Shown here: positions 8,414 through 18,200 of the stretch, one piece after another
Position numbering within the stretch: position 1 is the stretch's first letter
Layout: each line of letters opens with the position of its first letter
NCBI GenBank assembly: GCA_964466115.1
Contig: CAYXMH010000003.1
Span: 124,001 to 188,000, forward strand
Reading direction: 5' to 3'
DNA length: 64,000 nucleotides
Source: Pseudolysobacter sp964466115
GTDB taxonomy: Bacteria; Pseudomonadota; Gammaproteobacteria; Xanthomonadales; Rhodanobacteraceae
The notes under the pieces: model-generated
Database searches by the model: none
Seen by the model: the letters and a program-made list of their open reading frames with translations, nothing else
What the model was told of the DNA's origin: nothing
Made by a program: the position numbers and the translations under genes

Positions 8414-10690
8414 TCATTCATAACCGTTATCGAACAAGGTATCAGGAACATATTTGGCAATTGCGGTTGAAACTTGACCGCCGGCGCTAGAAAACGCACC
8501 ACCCACATACGGCGTATTGTTCGTGGTTGGTAATGCCAATGCGTAAGCCGTCGCATCGACACCGCCCTTGGTCTGTGCCCATGCACCGTTCCATTGCGCC
8601 ACATAATTGGTTGTCAGTCCCCCCGACGTAGTGAAAGCACCTGCGGCATATAATGTTGTTCCGGAAACCAACAGGGCATAAATACTAAGGTCGGTCCCGC
8701 TATCGAGCGTGTCCCAGAAGGCACCATCCCATTGGGCAATATTATTGGATACAACCCCGCCGGCCTGTACGAAGTTGCCGCCGACGTAGAGCGTGCTGCC
8801 TGAAACCGCCACAGCGTATACGGTACCGCTTGTGCCAGTGCCCAATCCGGACCACGAGCTACCGTCCCATAGCGCGATATAGTTTGTGACAACGGTGTTC
8901 AAATTAGCGCGGGTAAAATCGCCACCAACGTAAAGATTGGTGCCGGACAAAGCCAGCGCGTAAACAGAGCCGTTCACCCCTCCGGCTAAGGTTCCCAGCG
9001 CGGTCCAATTGCTACCGTTCCAACGCGCGATGCGATTGGCGTTCACCGCACCAGCTACAGTGAAGTTACCGCCGGCGTACAGCGTGCTGCCCGACACCGC
9101 CAATGCCGAAACGGTATCGTTGGCGATTCCTAAGCCACTACCCAATGGCGCCCAGGCGACGCCGTTCCATTGCGCAATATGGTTGGCCGCAACCCCGCCG
9201 GCGTGAGTGAAGTTGCCGCCGGCGTACAGCGTGCTGCCTGAAACCGCTAATGCGCTTACGTTGGCATCGGTTCCGCTGCCAAGCGTCGACCAGCTGGTAC
9301 CGTCCCATTGCGCGATGTGTGCTGCGGCGACACCCCCCACTTCCAGAAAATCGCCGGCGACGTACAGCACGTCGCTCGCAACGGCCATTGCCAAAATGCG
9401 ATCGCTAGCGCCGTTTCCGGTTTCGTTGCCAAGCACAGACCAAGCGCTACCATCCCATTGCGCGAGATGATTTGCGGGAGCACCATCGGTTTGATGGAAC
9501 TGGCCGCCAGCGTACACGTTGCTACCCGACACAGCCAATGCCATCACGGCACTGTCCATACCATTGGTAGACCCGCTACCGAGCTTCACCCAACCGCTGC
9601 CATTCCATTGTGCAATGTAATTGGCTGCTATTGAATTATCGACTTGGGTGAACTGGCCGCCGACATACAAATTGCCGCCGGAGATAGCCAATGAGCTGAC
9701 AAACTGATCGGTTCCTTCCCCTAGCGCCGACCAGACGCTGCCATTCCATTGTGCGATGTGCTTGGCGCTGATGCTACCGGCGGTGGTAAAAAGGCCGCCC
9801 ACAAAAACTGAGCTACCCGATAAGGCAATGTCATACACGACGCTACCAACGCCATTATCTGCTCCATTACCGAGCGTTGACCACGAGCTCCCGTTCCATA
9901 GTGCAACCCGATTGGCCGTAATGCCCCCGGCTTGAGTAAAGGCGCCGCCCACGTACAGATTGGTGCCGGAGACCGCTAAGGCGGTTACGTAAGAGTCCGT
10001 ACCAGCGGTAAGGCCAGACCAAGTACTGCCATTCCACATTGCCACATGCTTGATGCTCACGCCATTGACGTTGTCAAAGCCTCCGCCCATATAGAGTTTG
10101 CTGCCGGAAAGAGCCAGCGCATTAACGAAATTATCCGCGCCACCGGCCAACGCAGACCAAGTGCTTCCGTCCCACATTGCAACCCGATTTGCGGAGGTAG
10201 TGCCGGCTGTAATAAAAAGCCCGCCAACGTAAACGGTGCTACCCAGAACGGCTAGGGCGTTAACCGAATTGTTGACGCCATTATTGGTGCCATCCCCGAG
10301 CGAAAACCAAGCGGCACCATTCCAATGCGCCACATGATTCGCCGGTACCTTGCCGCAGACGGTAAAGGTGCCCCCGACATAAAACCCGCCGGAATCGTCG
10401 GGCGCAATCGCGTTAATGTCTCCATTGCAGCCTTGCAGCAATCCGCCGAACCCTTGCCAGGTACCGGCAATCGACAGCGACTTTACGAAATGCGGGGCCT
10501 CGCCGGATTTGGAATCCAAGCGATAATCCGCGGCATTTAGGGTACCTTCAAAACCGTTGAGAACTTTCAAATGGCCCTGGGCGTCAAGCATGCCGGCCAG
10601 ATCGCGGGTTTCAGATACGTGGGTTGGCTCCCATCCCCCTACCAAAGAACCGATGACGATGAATCCCAATACCGTATGGCCGATAGCCAT
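8414..10690 (-). CDS. exported protein of about 14 WNGxxW/GGxF repeats
   Basis: A 758-residue protein built almost wholly of about 14 repeats of roughly 45-50 residues. Each unit reads approximately: LYVGGxFTxAGGxxANxIA, then xWNGSxWSxLGxG, then a VxALAVSG strand. The pattern resembles beta-propeller blades or delta-60-type repeats, so a large beta-structured surface or binding protein is likely. A short hydrophobic N-terminus (about residues 5-20) may direct export. The C-terminus ends DTLFDNGYE, like the tail of the heme-motif protein at 54738. The start is the ATG at 10690 behind GGAGGAATTT; the TTG at 10702 lies inside that ribosome site. Near-identical repeats may allow copy-number change. 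Ligand and pathway unknown. Confidence 0.78.
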   Translation of the reverse strand: MAIGHTVLGFIVIGSLVGGWEPTHVSETRDLAGMLDAQGHLKVLNGFEGTLNAADYRLDSKSGEAPHFVKSLSIAGTWQGFGGLLQGCNGDINAIAPDDSGGFYVGGTFTVCGKVPANHVAHWNGAAWFSLGDGTNNGVNNSVNALAVLGSTVYVGGLFITAGTTSANRVAMWDGSTWSALAGGADNFVNALALSGSKLYMGGGFDNVNGVSIKHVAMWNGSTWSGLTAGTDSYVTALAVSGTNLYVGGAFTQAGGITANRVALWNGSSWSTLGNGADNGVGSVVYDIALSGSSVFVGGLFTTAGSISAKHIAQWNGSVWSALGEGTDQFVSSLAISGGNLYVGGQFTQVDNSIAANYIAQWNGSGWVKLGSGSTNGMDSAVMALAVSGSNVYAGGQFHQTDGAPANHLAQWDGSAWSVLGNETGNGASDRILAMAVASDVLYVAGDFLEVGGVAAAHIAQWDGTSWSTLGSGTDANVSALAVSGSTLYAGGNFTHAGGVAANHIAQWNGVAWAPLGSGLGIANDTVSALAVSGSTLYAGGNFTVAGAVNANRIARWNGSNWTALGTLAGGVNGSVYALALSGTNLYVGGDFTRANLNTVVTNYIALWDGSSWSGLGTGTSGTVYAVAVSGSTLYVGGNFVQAGGVVSNNIAQWDGAFWDTLDSGTDLSIYALLVSGTTLYAAGAFTTSGGLTTNYVAQWNGAWAQTKGGVDATAYALALPTTNNTPYVGGAFSSAGGQVSTAIAKYVPDTLFDNGYE

Positions 10691-10970
10691 AAATTCCTCC
10701 AATACGTAAGGATTAGGAGAGCTCAGGGTAGGCGGTGAGGAGATAAAGTTAAAAAATCATGAAATTTTCATCTTGTTGCTTTTGTTAGACATCGGCACAT
10801 CTGGCCATTTCTTTAGCTGTATTCGTGTCAATGCCAACCGATTTTCGTGACAACGAGGTTAAAACCGGCTTCAACACAAGCAACCCCCCCCATAAACACT
10901 TCTGTTGCAGTGTTACCTGGGTTATCGTTGCGCCCCGATTGGGTTTTCAATAAGGCTGAATTTCGTGGAT

Positions 10971-12311
10971 ATGTCGGTTACTGGCGGCGCACCGATGCGC
11001 CGTGCTGCATTGGCGTTTATTTTTGTCACCGTTACGCTCGATATTTTGGCGTTCGGCATCATTATTCCGGTGTTGCCGCATTTGCTGCAAAGCATGCTCG
11101 GTGGCGACACCACCAAGGCGATAGTCTGGACCGGTATTTTCGGGACCGTTTTTGCGTTTACGCAGTTTGTCTGCTCACCAATACAAGGCGCATTATCGGA
11201 TCGGTTTGGTCGGCGTCCGGTGATCCTGTTATCCAATCTTGGCATCGGTGTGGATTTTCTTTTTATGGCGTTGGTTAATACCTTGCCATTGTTATTCATC
11301 GGGCGCGTAATTTCGGGGATTACCGCCGCCAGTTTTAGCACAGCCAATGCGTATATCGCTGACGTTACACCACCTGAGAAACGTGCAGCCAGCTATGGCA
11401 TGCTCGGTGCTTCTTTTGGCATCGGTTTTGTCATTGGGCCGGCCCTGGGCGGGTTTCTCGGCGGCATCGATTTGCGCTTGCCATTTTATGCGGCTGCAAT
11501 ATTAGCGCTAGCGAATTTTTGCTACGGTTTTTTTATCTTGCCGGAATCGCTGCCGGTGGAAAAACGTTGCGCTCGTTTTGATTGGGGCCATGCCAATCCC
11601 TTCGGTGCAGTGCTTTTGCTGCGTCGCTATCCGCAAGTGTTTGGCTTGGCAACCATCGTTCTTTTATCCAATCTTGCCCATTACGTATTGCCGAGTACGT
11701 TTGTTCTTTATGCCGATTATCGTTTTGGCTGGGGTGCGCAAGCGGTGGGTTATACCTTGGCCTTGGTCGGCGTCTGCAATGCAATTGTGCAGGCTGGATT
11801 GGTTGGCAAGCTGGTTAAACGCTTCGGTGAACGACCGATGCTGTTAAGTGGGTTATTGTTTGGTGCGATCGGTTTTGCTACGCAAGGACTTGCGCCAACC
11901 GGTTTGATCTCATTGGCCGCTATTCCTTTTCTCGCCTTGTGGGGGCTTGCCGGTCCATCGATTCAAGCGCTGATGACACGGCAAGTGGACCCCCACGAAC
12001 AAGGGCGTTTGCAAGGCGCGGTTACCAGTTTAGTCAGCCTGGCCGGCATTTTCGGGCCGTTTTTGTTCACCCAGGTGTTTGCCTCATTTATAAGCCCCCA
12101 TGCCTTATGGCACGTGCCTGGCGCGTCGTTTCTTTTAGCATCAGCGTTATTGGCTGGCGGGTTGGTGTTTGCGTTTCGGGTGATTGGGCATATGCCAAAT
12201 CTTACCAAACCGATGCCGGCGGATGCGATGGTTGCAACGCCACCAGCAGGATCGATGGAGCTTGAATTGCAAGCGTCCATGCCAGTGGTTGTCGACGAGG
12301 GTGAGATTTAA
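10971..12311 (+). CDS. MFS transporter, TetA/TCR-like
   Basis: A 446-residue inner-membrane transporter with 12 predicted helices. The loop 2-3 motif GALSDRFGRRPV is the major-facilitator signature, the helix 1 region LDILAFGIIIPVLPHLL matches the tetracycline-resistance (TCR/DHA1) branch, and GMLGASFGIGFVIGPALGG is the antiporter motif in helix 5. Such proteins export small molecules by proton antiport. The substrate cannot be read from sequence, and tetracycline is only one possibility. No TetR-type repressor is adjacent. Start taken as the ATG at 10971; an internal ATG at 10995 directly before the first helix is also possible. A terminator-like hairpin follows at 12351. Confidence 0.85.
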   Translation: MSVTGGAPMRRAALAFIFVTVTLDILAFGIIIPVLPHLLQSMLGGDTTKAIVWTGIFGTVFAFTQFVCSPIQGALSDRFGRRPVILLSNLGIGVDFLFMALVNTLPLLFIGRVISGITAASFSTANAYIADVTPPEKRAASYGMLGASFGIGFVIGPALGGFLGGIDLRLPFYAAAILALANFCYGFFILPESLPVEKRCARFDWGHANPFGAVLLLRRYPQVFGLATIVLLSNLAHYVLPSTFVLYADYRFGWGAQAVGYTLALVGVCNAIVQAGLVGKLVKRFGERPMLLSGLLFGAIGFATQGLAPTGLISLAAIPFLALWGLAGPSIQALMTRQVDPHEQGRLQGAVTSLVSLAGIFGPFLFTQVFASFISPHALWHVPGASFLLASALLAGGLVFAFRVIGHMPNLTKPMPADAMVATPPAGSMELELQASMPVVVDEGEI

Positions 12312-12350
12312 AAAAATAGCTATTACATTTGTTGTAATTAATATAAATAT

Positions 12351-12376
12351 AAACCCATGCAATTCCGATGGGTTTT
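12351..12376 (+). terminator. intrinsic terminator after the MFS gene
   Basis: AAACCCAT / ATGGGTTT, 8-bp stem with a 9-nt loop, ending in TTTTA. It lies in an AT-rich gap of about 100 nt between the transporter and the TonB receptor, so the two genes are probably separate transcription units. Confidence 0.6.
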
Positions 12377-12417
12377 ACCCGCCAGGTTTGGCAGAGCAGC
12401 TTTTGGGGAGTTGAAAA

Positions 12418-15210
12418 ATGAAAACGCAGTGGATGATTGCTGGTGTTATAGCGCTGGCTTGCTCTTATGGAATCGATAATGCCCAAGGGCAGCAAAACTC
12501 CGGAACTGATCAAGCCGAAAAAACAACCAGTGACGACAATGGTTCAAGATTGGAACAGATCACCGTCACCGGATCGCACATCCCGCGCGCGCAAATTGAA
12601 AGCGCCGCACCGATTACGGTGGTTACCTCGCAAGACATTAAAAACAACGGTTTTGGCACGGTTGACGATATCTTGCGTTCGCTAGTGCAAAACAATGGCT
12701 TCACCCAACCGAATCAATTTACCACCGGCTTTACCCCGGGGGCGCAGGAGGTCGATCTGCACGGATTGGGGCCGAATCACACCTTGGTGTTGTTGAATGG
12801 CCGGCGCATTGCCGATTTTCCGCTTCCCTTTAACGGTCAAAGCAACTTTACCGATATCTCCAATATTCCGGTTTCGATGATTGATCGCATCGAAATCCTA
12901 AGCGGCAGCGCTTCGGCCATTTACGGCTCGGACGCCATCTCTGGCGTGGTGAACTTTATCCTGAAAAGGCACGCCGATGGCACGACCATCGATTATCGCG
13001 TCGGCGGCACGCAAGACGGTGGCGGCGCTTCGCAGCGTTTGCAATTGACGACTGGGGGAACCTGGGGAGGGCTGGAATCCATTTTCAGCTTGGAGCTCAA
13101 TCACCAGAATCCGATTTTCGCCTATCAGCGCAGCTACCAAGATTCCAATCGGGACGACCCGACCTTAAGCGACCCGAACGCCGCCGTTGCGTCGCGTACT
13201 TTCCTTCGCATCAATCAGGACGGAGCGCCGGTCTATATCGATCCCGGTCAGGCGGTGTGTGCGGGCCTGTCGCACCTTGATTTCGGTACCGAACGTTATG
13301 CGTTTCGCCCGAACCGCGGCTATTACTGCGGTAGCGATGAGAGCATCGCCGATGGTACGACGCTGAATAAGCGGAAGGATGTCACGGCTTACGCATCGTT
13401 GACGTATCACCTCGATGAAGCCACCCGGCTTTACGGCGATTTTCAATTCGGGTATTCCAACACGCAATTTAATAGCGGGCCTTTATTCTGGAATTACAGC
13501 CAATTCGGCGGCACCTTCATCAATGCGACGACCAGCTCCTTTGAATTGTGGCAACGCATCTTTACACCGGAGGAGATCGGTGGCTTATCAGCCAATAATT
13601 CGTTCGATAAAAACCATACCTTCAGCGGCAACGTCGGCGTCGCCGGAACCCTAGGCGCCTCGAATTGGGAATACGACTTAGGCTTCAGCCATTCGCAATA
13701 CCGGACGGTTGACGCAAGCCGGGCGTTATTGGCCGCACCCGCGGACCGGTTTTTTCTAGGCGAGCAAACGGACACCGATCCCGATTCCGGTTACCCGATC
13801 TTCGCCCCGGACGTGAATCACTTTTATACGCCGTTGACGGAAAGCCAATACCTGTCGCTCACTCAAATGGCGGTCGACCACGCACACACCCGAACCGACA
13901 ACGCCAGCATCAATCTCAACACGTCCGAATTGTTCAATCTTCCGGCGGGACCGGTGGGTTTCGCGGCGATTGCCGAATACGGAACGCAGGCGTACGAGAT
14001 TGAGGTGGATCCGTTTAAGCTCGATGGCAGTTATTTCGGTTTAACCGGAACCGGCGGCTCCGGCGACCGGAGTCATTATGCGGCGGGCGTGGAATTTCGG
14101 GCGCCGTTGCTGCAAAGCTTAGCGCTGACTGCGGCCGGCCGTTACGATAAGTATTCCTATTCGGGCAACGGGAATGGCAAGCCGACTTACAATCTCGGAT
14201 TGGAATGGCGTCCATTCGACAGTTTGCTGGTGCGCGGTTCGGCGGGCACCGGTTTCAGAGCACCGGACCTGCATTATTTGTATGCCGGGCCGAGCGGGTT
14301 TTTCACGGGCGCCACCGATTATTATCTGTGCCGCACTCAAGAACCCGGAGTGTCCTTCAGCGAATGCAGCTTGAGCGGCGTGCCGATTTCGGGAACGCGA
14401 CAAGGCAATACAGCGCTCAATTACGAAACCAGCACGTCTTATACGTATGGTTTTGTTTGGTCGCCGCTGCAAAACCTGGATTTCACTGCCGATTACTACA
14501 TCATCAAGCTTAGGAACGAAGTCACCGATAGCAGCATCGACCAAATCCTGCGCGAGGAAGCCGATTGCCGAATCGGCGCCACCTTATCCGGCACGCCGGT
14601 CGACATCAATTCCCCAAGCTGCGTGAACGCGCTGTCCTTGGTTAACCGCAATGGTCCCGGTGCGCCGGTTAACCCCAACCAATTGAACTCGGTAAACACC
14701 AACCCGATCAACGCCTCGGTGGAGCGCACCTCGGGCGTCGATTTTGCCGCGCATTACCGATGGGATACCGACAGCTACGGCCGGTTTGATTTCGGTTTGC
14801 AATACGGCTTGGTGGTGACGCACACGTTGCAGCAATTCAGGGGCGATCCGGTGCTGAACGAATTGACGAATTTTTCCCTGTTCGATATCCCGCGCAGCAA
14901 GGCCAGCGGCTCGGTGGCGTGGAAATACGGCGATTTTACGACGACGGTATTCGGCGAGCGCCTAGGCAATTTGCCGAAGTTCGATCAAAGCGGCCGCTAC
15001 GGGCCTTCGATGAGTTATAACGCGTCTTTGAACTACAAGATCAATGACGACGCCCAGGTCGCATTCATTGTGAACAATGTATTCAACTCGCATCCGCATC
15101 GCGACAGCACCAACTCCGCTTATCCGTATTACGATTTGTTCTGGTTTGAGCCGGTGGGTCGTGAATATTTCCTGCAGTTCACGTATAACTTCGGCGGGTC
15201 TAGAAAATAA
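12418..15210 (+). CDS. TonB-dependent outer-membrane receptor
   Basis: A 930-residue receptor with a signal peptide (about residues 1-25), a TonB-box-like ITVTGSHI at about 49-56, a plug domain (APITVVTSQDI, then NHTLVLLNGRR and IEILSGSASAIYGSDAISGVVNFI) and a long beta-barrel. It ends REYFLQFTYNFGGSRK, so the terminal aromatic residue is a few positions inside. Proteins of this iron/B12/carbohydrate receptor class take up substrates by TonB-driven transport. The SGSASAIYGSDAI form is common in receptors for glycans and peptides in Xanthomonadales, so the substrate is open. Cysteine pairs (e.g. VCAGL and YYCGSDES) suggest disulfide-bonded extracellular loops. GGGAG precedes the ATG. Confidence 0.93.
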   Translation: MKTQWMIAGVIALACSYGIDNAQGQQNSGTDQAEKTTSDDNGSRLEQITVTGSHIPRAQIESAAPITVVTSQDIKNNGFGTVDDILRSLVQNNGFTQPNQFTTGFTPGAQEVDLHGLGPNHTLVLLNGRRIADFPLPFNGQSNFTDISNIPVSMIDRIEILSGSASAIYGSDAISGVVNFILKRHADGTTIDYRVGGTQDGGGASQRLQLTTGGTWGGLESIFSLELNHQNPIFAYQRSYQDSNRDDPTLSDPNAAVASRTFLRINQDGAPVYIDPGQAVCAGLSHLDFGTERYAFRPNRGYYCGSDESIADGTTLNKRKDVTAYASLTYHLDEATRLYGDFQFGYSNTQFNSGPLFWNYSQFGGTFINATTSSFELWQRIFTPEEIGGLSANNSFDKNHTFSGNVGVAGTLGASNWEYDLGFSHSQYRTVDASRALLAAPADRFFLGEQTDTDPDSGYPIFAPDVNHFYTPLTESQYLSLTQMAVDHAHTRTDNASINLNTSELFNLPAGPVGFAAIAEYGTQAYEIEVDPFKLDGSYFGLTGTGGSGDRSHYAAGVEFRAPLLQSLALTAAGRYDKYSYSGNGNGKPTYNLGLEWRPFDSLLVRGSAGTGFRAPDLHYLYAGPSGFFTGATDYYLCRTQEPGVSFSECSLSGVPISGTRQGNTALNYETSTSYTYGFVWSPLQNLDFTADYYIIKLRNEVTDSSIDQILREEADCRIGATLSGTPVDINSPSCVNALSLVNRNGPGAPVNPNQLNSVNTNPINASVERTSGVDFAAHYRWDTDSYGRFDFGLQYGLVVTHTLQQFRGDPVLNELTNFSLFDIPRSKASGSVAWKYGDFTTTVFGERLGNLPKFDQSGRYGPSMSYNASLNYKINDDAQVAFIVNNVFNSHPHRDSTNSAYPYYDLFWFEPVGREYFLQFTYNFGGSRK

Positions 15211-15227
15211 AAGGTAAACGGTTGCGG

Positions 15228-15255
15228 CGCCATTCCCGCTTGTGCGGGAATGGCG
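15228..15255. terminator. hairpin between convergent genes
   Basis: Perfect 12-bp stem CGCCATTCCCGC / GCGGGAATGGCG with a TTGT loop, between the ends of the TonB receptor (+) and the fused oxidoreductase (-). On the minus strand it is followed by a T-rich stretch. The same CATTCCCGC palindrome type is a common dispersed element in bacteria, so it may be a repeat acting as a bidirectional terminator. Confidence 0.55.
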
Positions 15256-15293
15256 TGATGAAAATAAGGCATTGAAGCCGAGTTTTATTCCCT

Positions 15294-18200
15294 TTAAGCG
15301 GCCGATTTAATCGACAACGGCGCGGTCCAACCCGCCAGCAAGGCGTCGGAGCGTTCTTTGGCTTTGGTAATGTGCGCCTCCTTAACGTGACCGAACCCAC
15401 GAATGTGTTCCGGAATCGACGCAATCTCAACCGCCAGCGCGTGGTTTTCGCGCGTCAACGACGCCAGCAATTGTTCGATGGTCAGGAAATAGTCGGCAAT
15501 CAGTTTTCGTTCCATGCGCCGCTCGGCCGTTTTGCCGAACACATCGAACAGCCCACCGCGCAAGCCTTTTAGTTTGGCCAGCAGTTTGAACATCGTAAAC
15601 ATCCACGGACCGTATTCGCGCTTCATCAAATGGCCGTTGTCATCGCGTTGACTGAACAACGGAGGGGCGAGATTGAACGAGATTTTGTAGTCGCCTTCGA
15701 AATTACGGGCGATCTGTTCGAGAAAATCGCCAGTGCTGTAAAGACGCGCGACTTCGTATTCGTCCTTGTAGGCCATCAGCTTGAATGCGTAGCGCGCAAC
15801 GGCTGCGGTTAAAGCGGTCGCACCGCTTACGCTGCGGCTTTCGGCATCGCGGACGCGCTCGACCAACGATTTGTACTTCATTGCGTAAGCCGCATTTTGG
15901 TAGTCGGTTAAGAAACGCACGCGGCGTTCGATTTGTTCGGTAAGCGATGCGCTCAAGCGCTGATCGTTGATTGGTAAAACCGATACGTCTTCTACCGTCG
16001 GTCGCTCTCCGGCTGTGATTTGCACCGTGGCGATGTTGTGCGCCGCCAAGCGCCCCCAATTGAACGCCGTTTTGTTCATCTCGATCGCAGCGGCGTTGAG
16101 TTCGATGGCGCGCATCAATGCGTCGAGGCTGACTGGCACCAACCCTTTCTGCCAGGCGAATCCGAGCATAAACAAATTTGCGGCAATCGAATCACCCAGT
16201 AAGGCGGTTGCCAGTTTGGTCGCATCAACCAGTGCCGGCGCTTTCCCGCCTAATGCGAGCGTTACCGCTGCAATGATCGGCTGCGTGGGAAATTGCATAT
16301 CCGGATCGCGCGTAAATGTGCCCGGCATCGCTTCGTAGGTGTTAAGAACCACGTGCGTGCGATCTTCGCGAATTTTCGACAGCGCCCAATAATCGTTGAC
16401 GACAACCATGTCGCAACCGAGTACCAAATCCGCCTCGCCTGCCGCAATGCGCACGGCGTGGATCTCGTTGGGCGTGTTGGCGATACGGATATGGCAAGTA
16501 ACCGCGCCGCCTTTCTGCGCGAGGCCGGTTTGATCCAAGATCGTGGCACCCTTGCCTTCCAAATGCGCCGCCATACCGATTAATGCACCGATCGTAACGA
16601 CACCGGTGCCACCGATGCCGGTAACGAGAATGTTCCAAGGTCGATCAATCGACGGCAGCTGCGGATCCGGCAATGCGGAGAAGATACCGGCATCAGCTAC
16701 GCTCTTGCGTTTTTTCAACTCCCCGCCGTGGATCGTCACGAAACTCGGACAGAACCCTTGCACGCAGGAAAAATCCTTATTGCAATTGGATTGATCGATC
16801 GTGCGCTTACGTCCGAATTCGGTTTCCAACGGCAAGATCGATACGCAATTCGATTTCACGCCACAATCCCCGCAACCTTCACACACCAACGAATTGATCA
16901 TCGTGCGTTTCGGCGGATCGACCATCAGTTTGCGTTTGCGGCGGCGGCGTTTCTCGGCCGCGCAGGTTTGGTCGTAGATGATGGCCGTGCAACCGGGCGT
17001 GTCGCGCAGACGTTTTTGCACGGCATCGAGATGTTCGCGCGCGATGAATTCGACTCCGCCCGGAAAGATTTCAGGCGCCGACCATTTTTCAATGTCATCC
17101 GACATCACAATGATGGTCTGCACGCCTTCGGCACGAATCTGGTGCGCGATATCGGGCACGCTCAAGGTGCCATCCACCGGCTGGCCACCGGTCATCGCCA
17201 CCGCATCGTTGTATAAAATTTTGTAAGTGATGTTGACCTTGGCCGCGATCGCCTGGCGGATCGCGAGCGAGCCGGAGTGGAAATAGGTGCCGTCGCCTAA
17301 ATTCTGAAACACGTGTTGGGTTTCGGTGAAAGGCGCCTGTCCGCACCAAGTAACGCCTTCCCCGCCCATCTGCGTGAACGTGTCGGTGCGCCGATCCATC
17401 CAGGTGACCATGTAATGGCAGCCGATACCAGCCAGCGCGCGCGAGCCTTCCGGAACGACGGTGGACGTGTTGTGCGGACAGCCGGAACAATAATGCGCGG
17501 CGCGCGGAAAATTCGCGCGCGGTAGCGCCAGCTCTTTCTCTTTCGCGGCAAGGAATGCGAGGCGTTCGTGGATGCGGTCGGAAGTGAAGAATCGCGATAA
17601 CCGTTTTGCGATCACGCGCGCAATGCGCGCCGGCGTCAATTCCGAGGTGCTCGGCAAAATCCATTCCTCGGCTTCGTCGTATTTGCCAACAATCGACGGG
17701 CGCTTTTGATTGTCCCAGTTGTACATGTGCTCTTTCATCTGCGATTCGATGAACGAGCGCTTCTCTTCGACGACGATGATGTCTTCCAAACCGGCGGCGA
17801 AAGCGCGGATACCTTGCGGCTCCAGCGGCCAAGTCATGCCGACCTTGTACACGCGAATGCCGATATCGGCGCAGGCACGGCCATCGATGCCTAAATATTC
17901 CAACGCTTCGAGCACATCGAGATAGCTTTTTCCGGTCGTGACAATTCCGAGCCGCGCTTTTGGTGAATCGAAAATAATCTTGTCGATGCCGTTGGCTTTG
18001 GCGAAAGCGATTGCTGCGTGCATTGCGTATTGATGTAAGCGCAATTCTTGATCCAGTGGCGGATCCGGCCAGCGGATATTTAACCCGTTCAGTGGCAATT
18101 CGAAATCGGTAGGGATGACGATATTCAATTGATGCGGATTGACATAGACCGAAGCGGACGACTCCACCGTTTCCGCAATCGTCTTAAAACCGACCCAGCG

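Noticed and set aside
10971..12311. Calling the MFS gene a tetracycline-resistance gene
   Set aside because: It has TCR-branch motifs but no TetR neighbour and no sign of a mobile element. The substrate cannot be inferred.
17095..17832. 245-codon minus-strand frame within the fused oxidoreductase
   Set aside because: Same strand but a different frame from the oxidoreductase, whose TPP and cluster motifs are intact across it.
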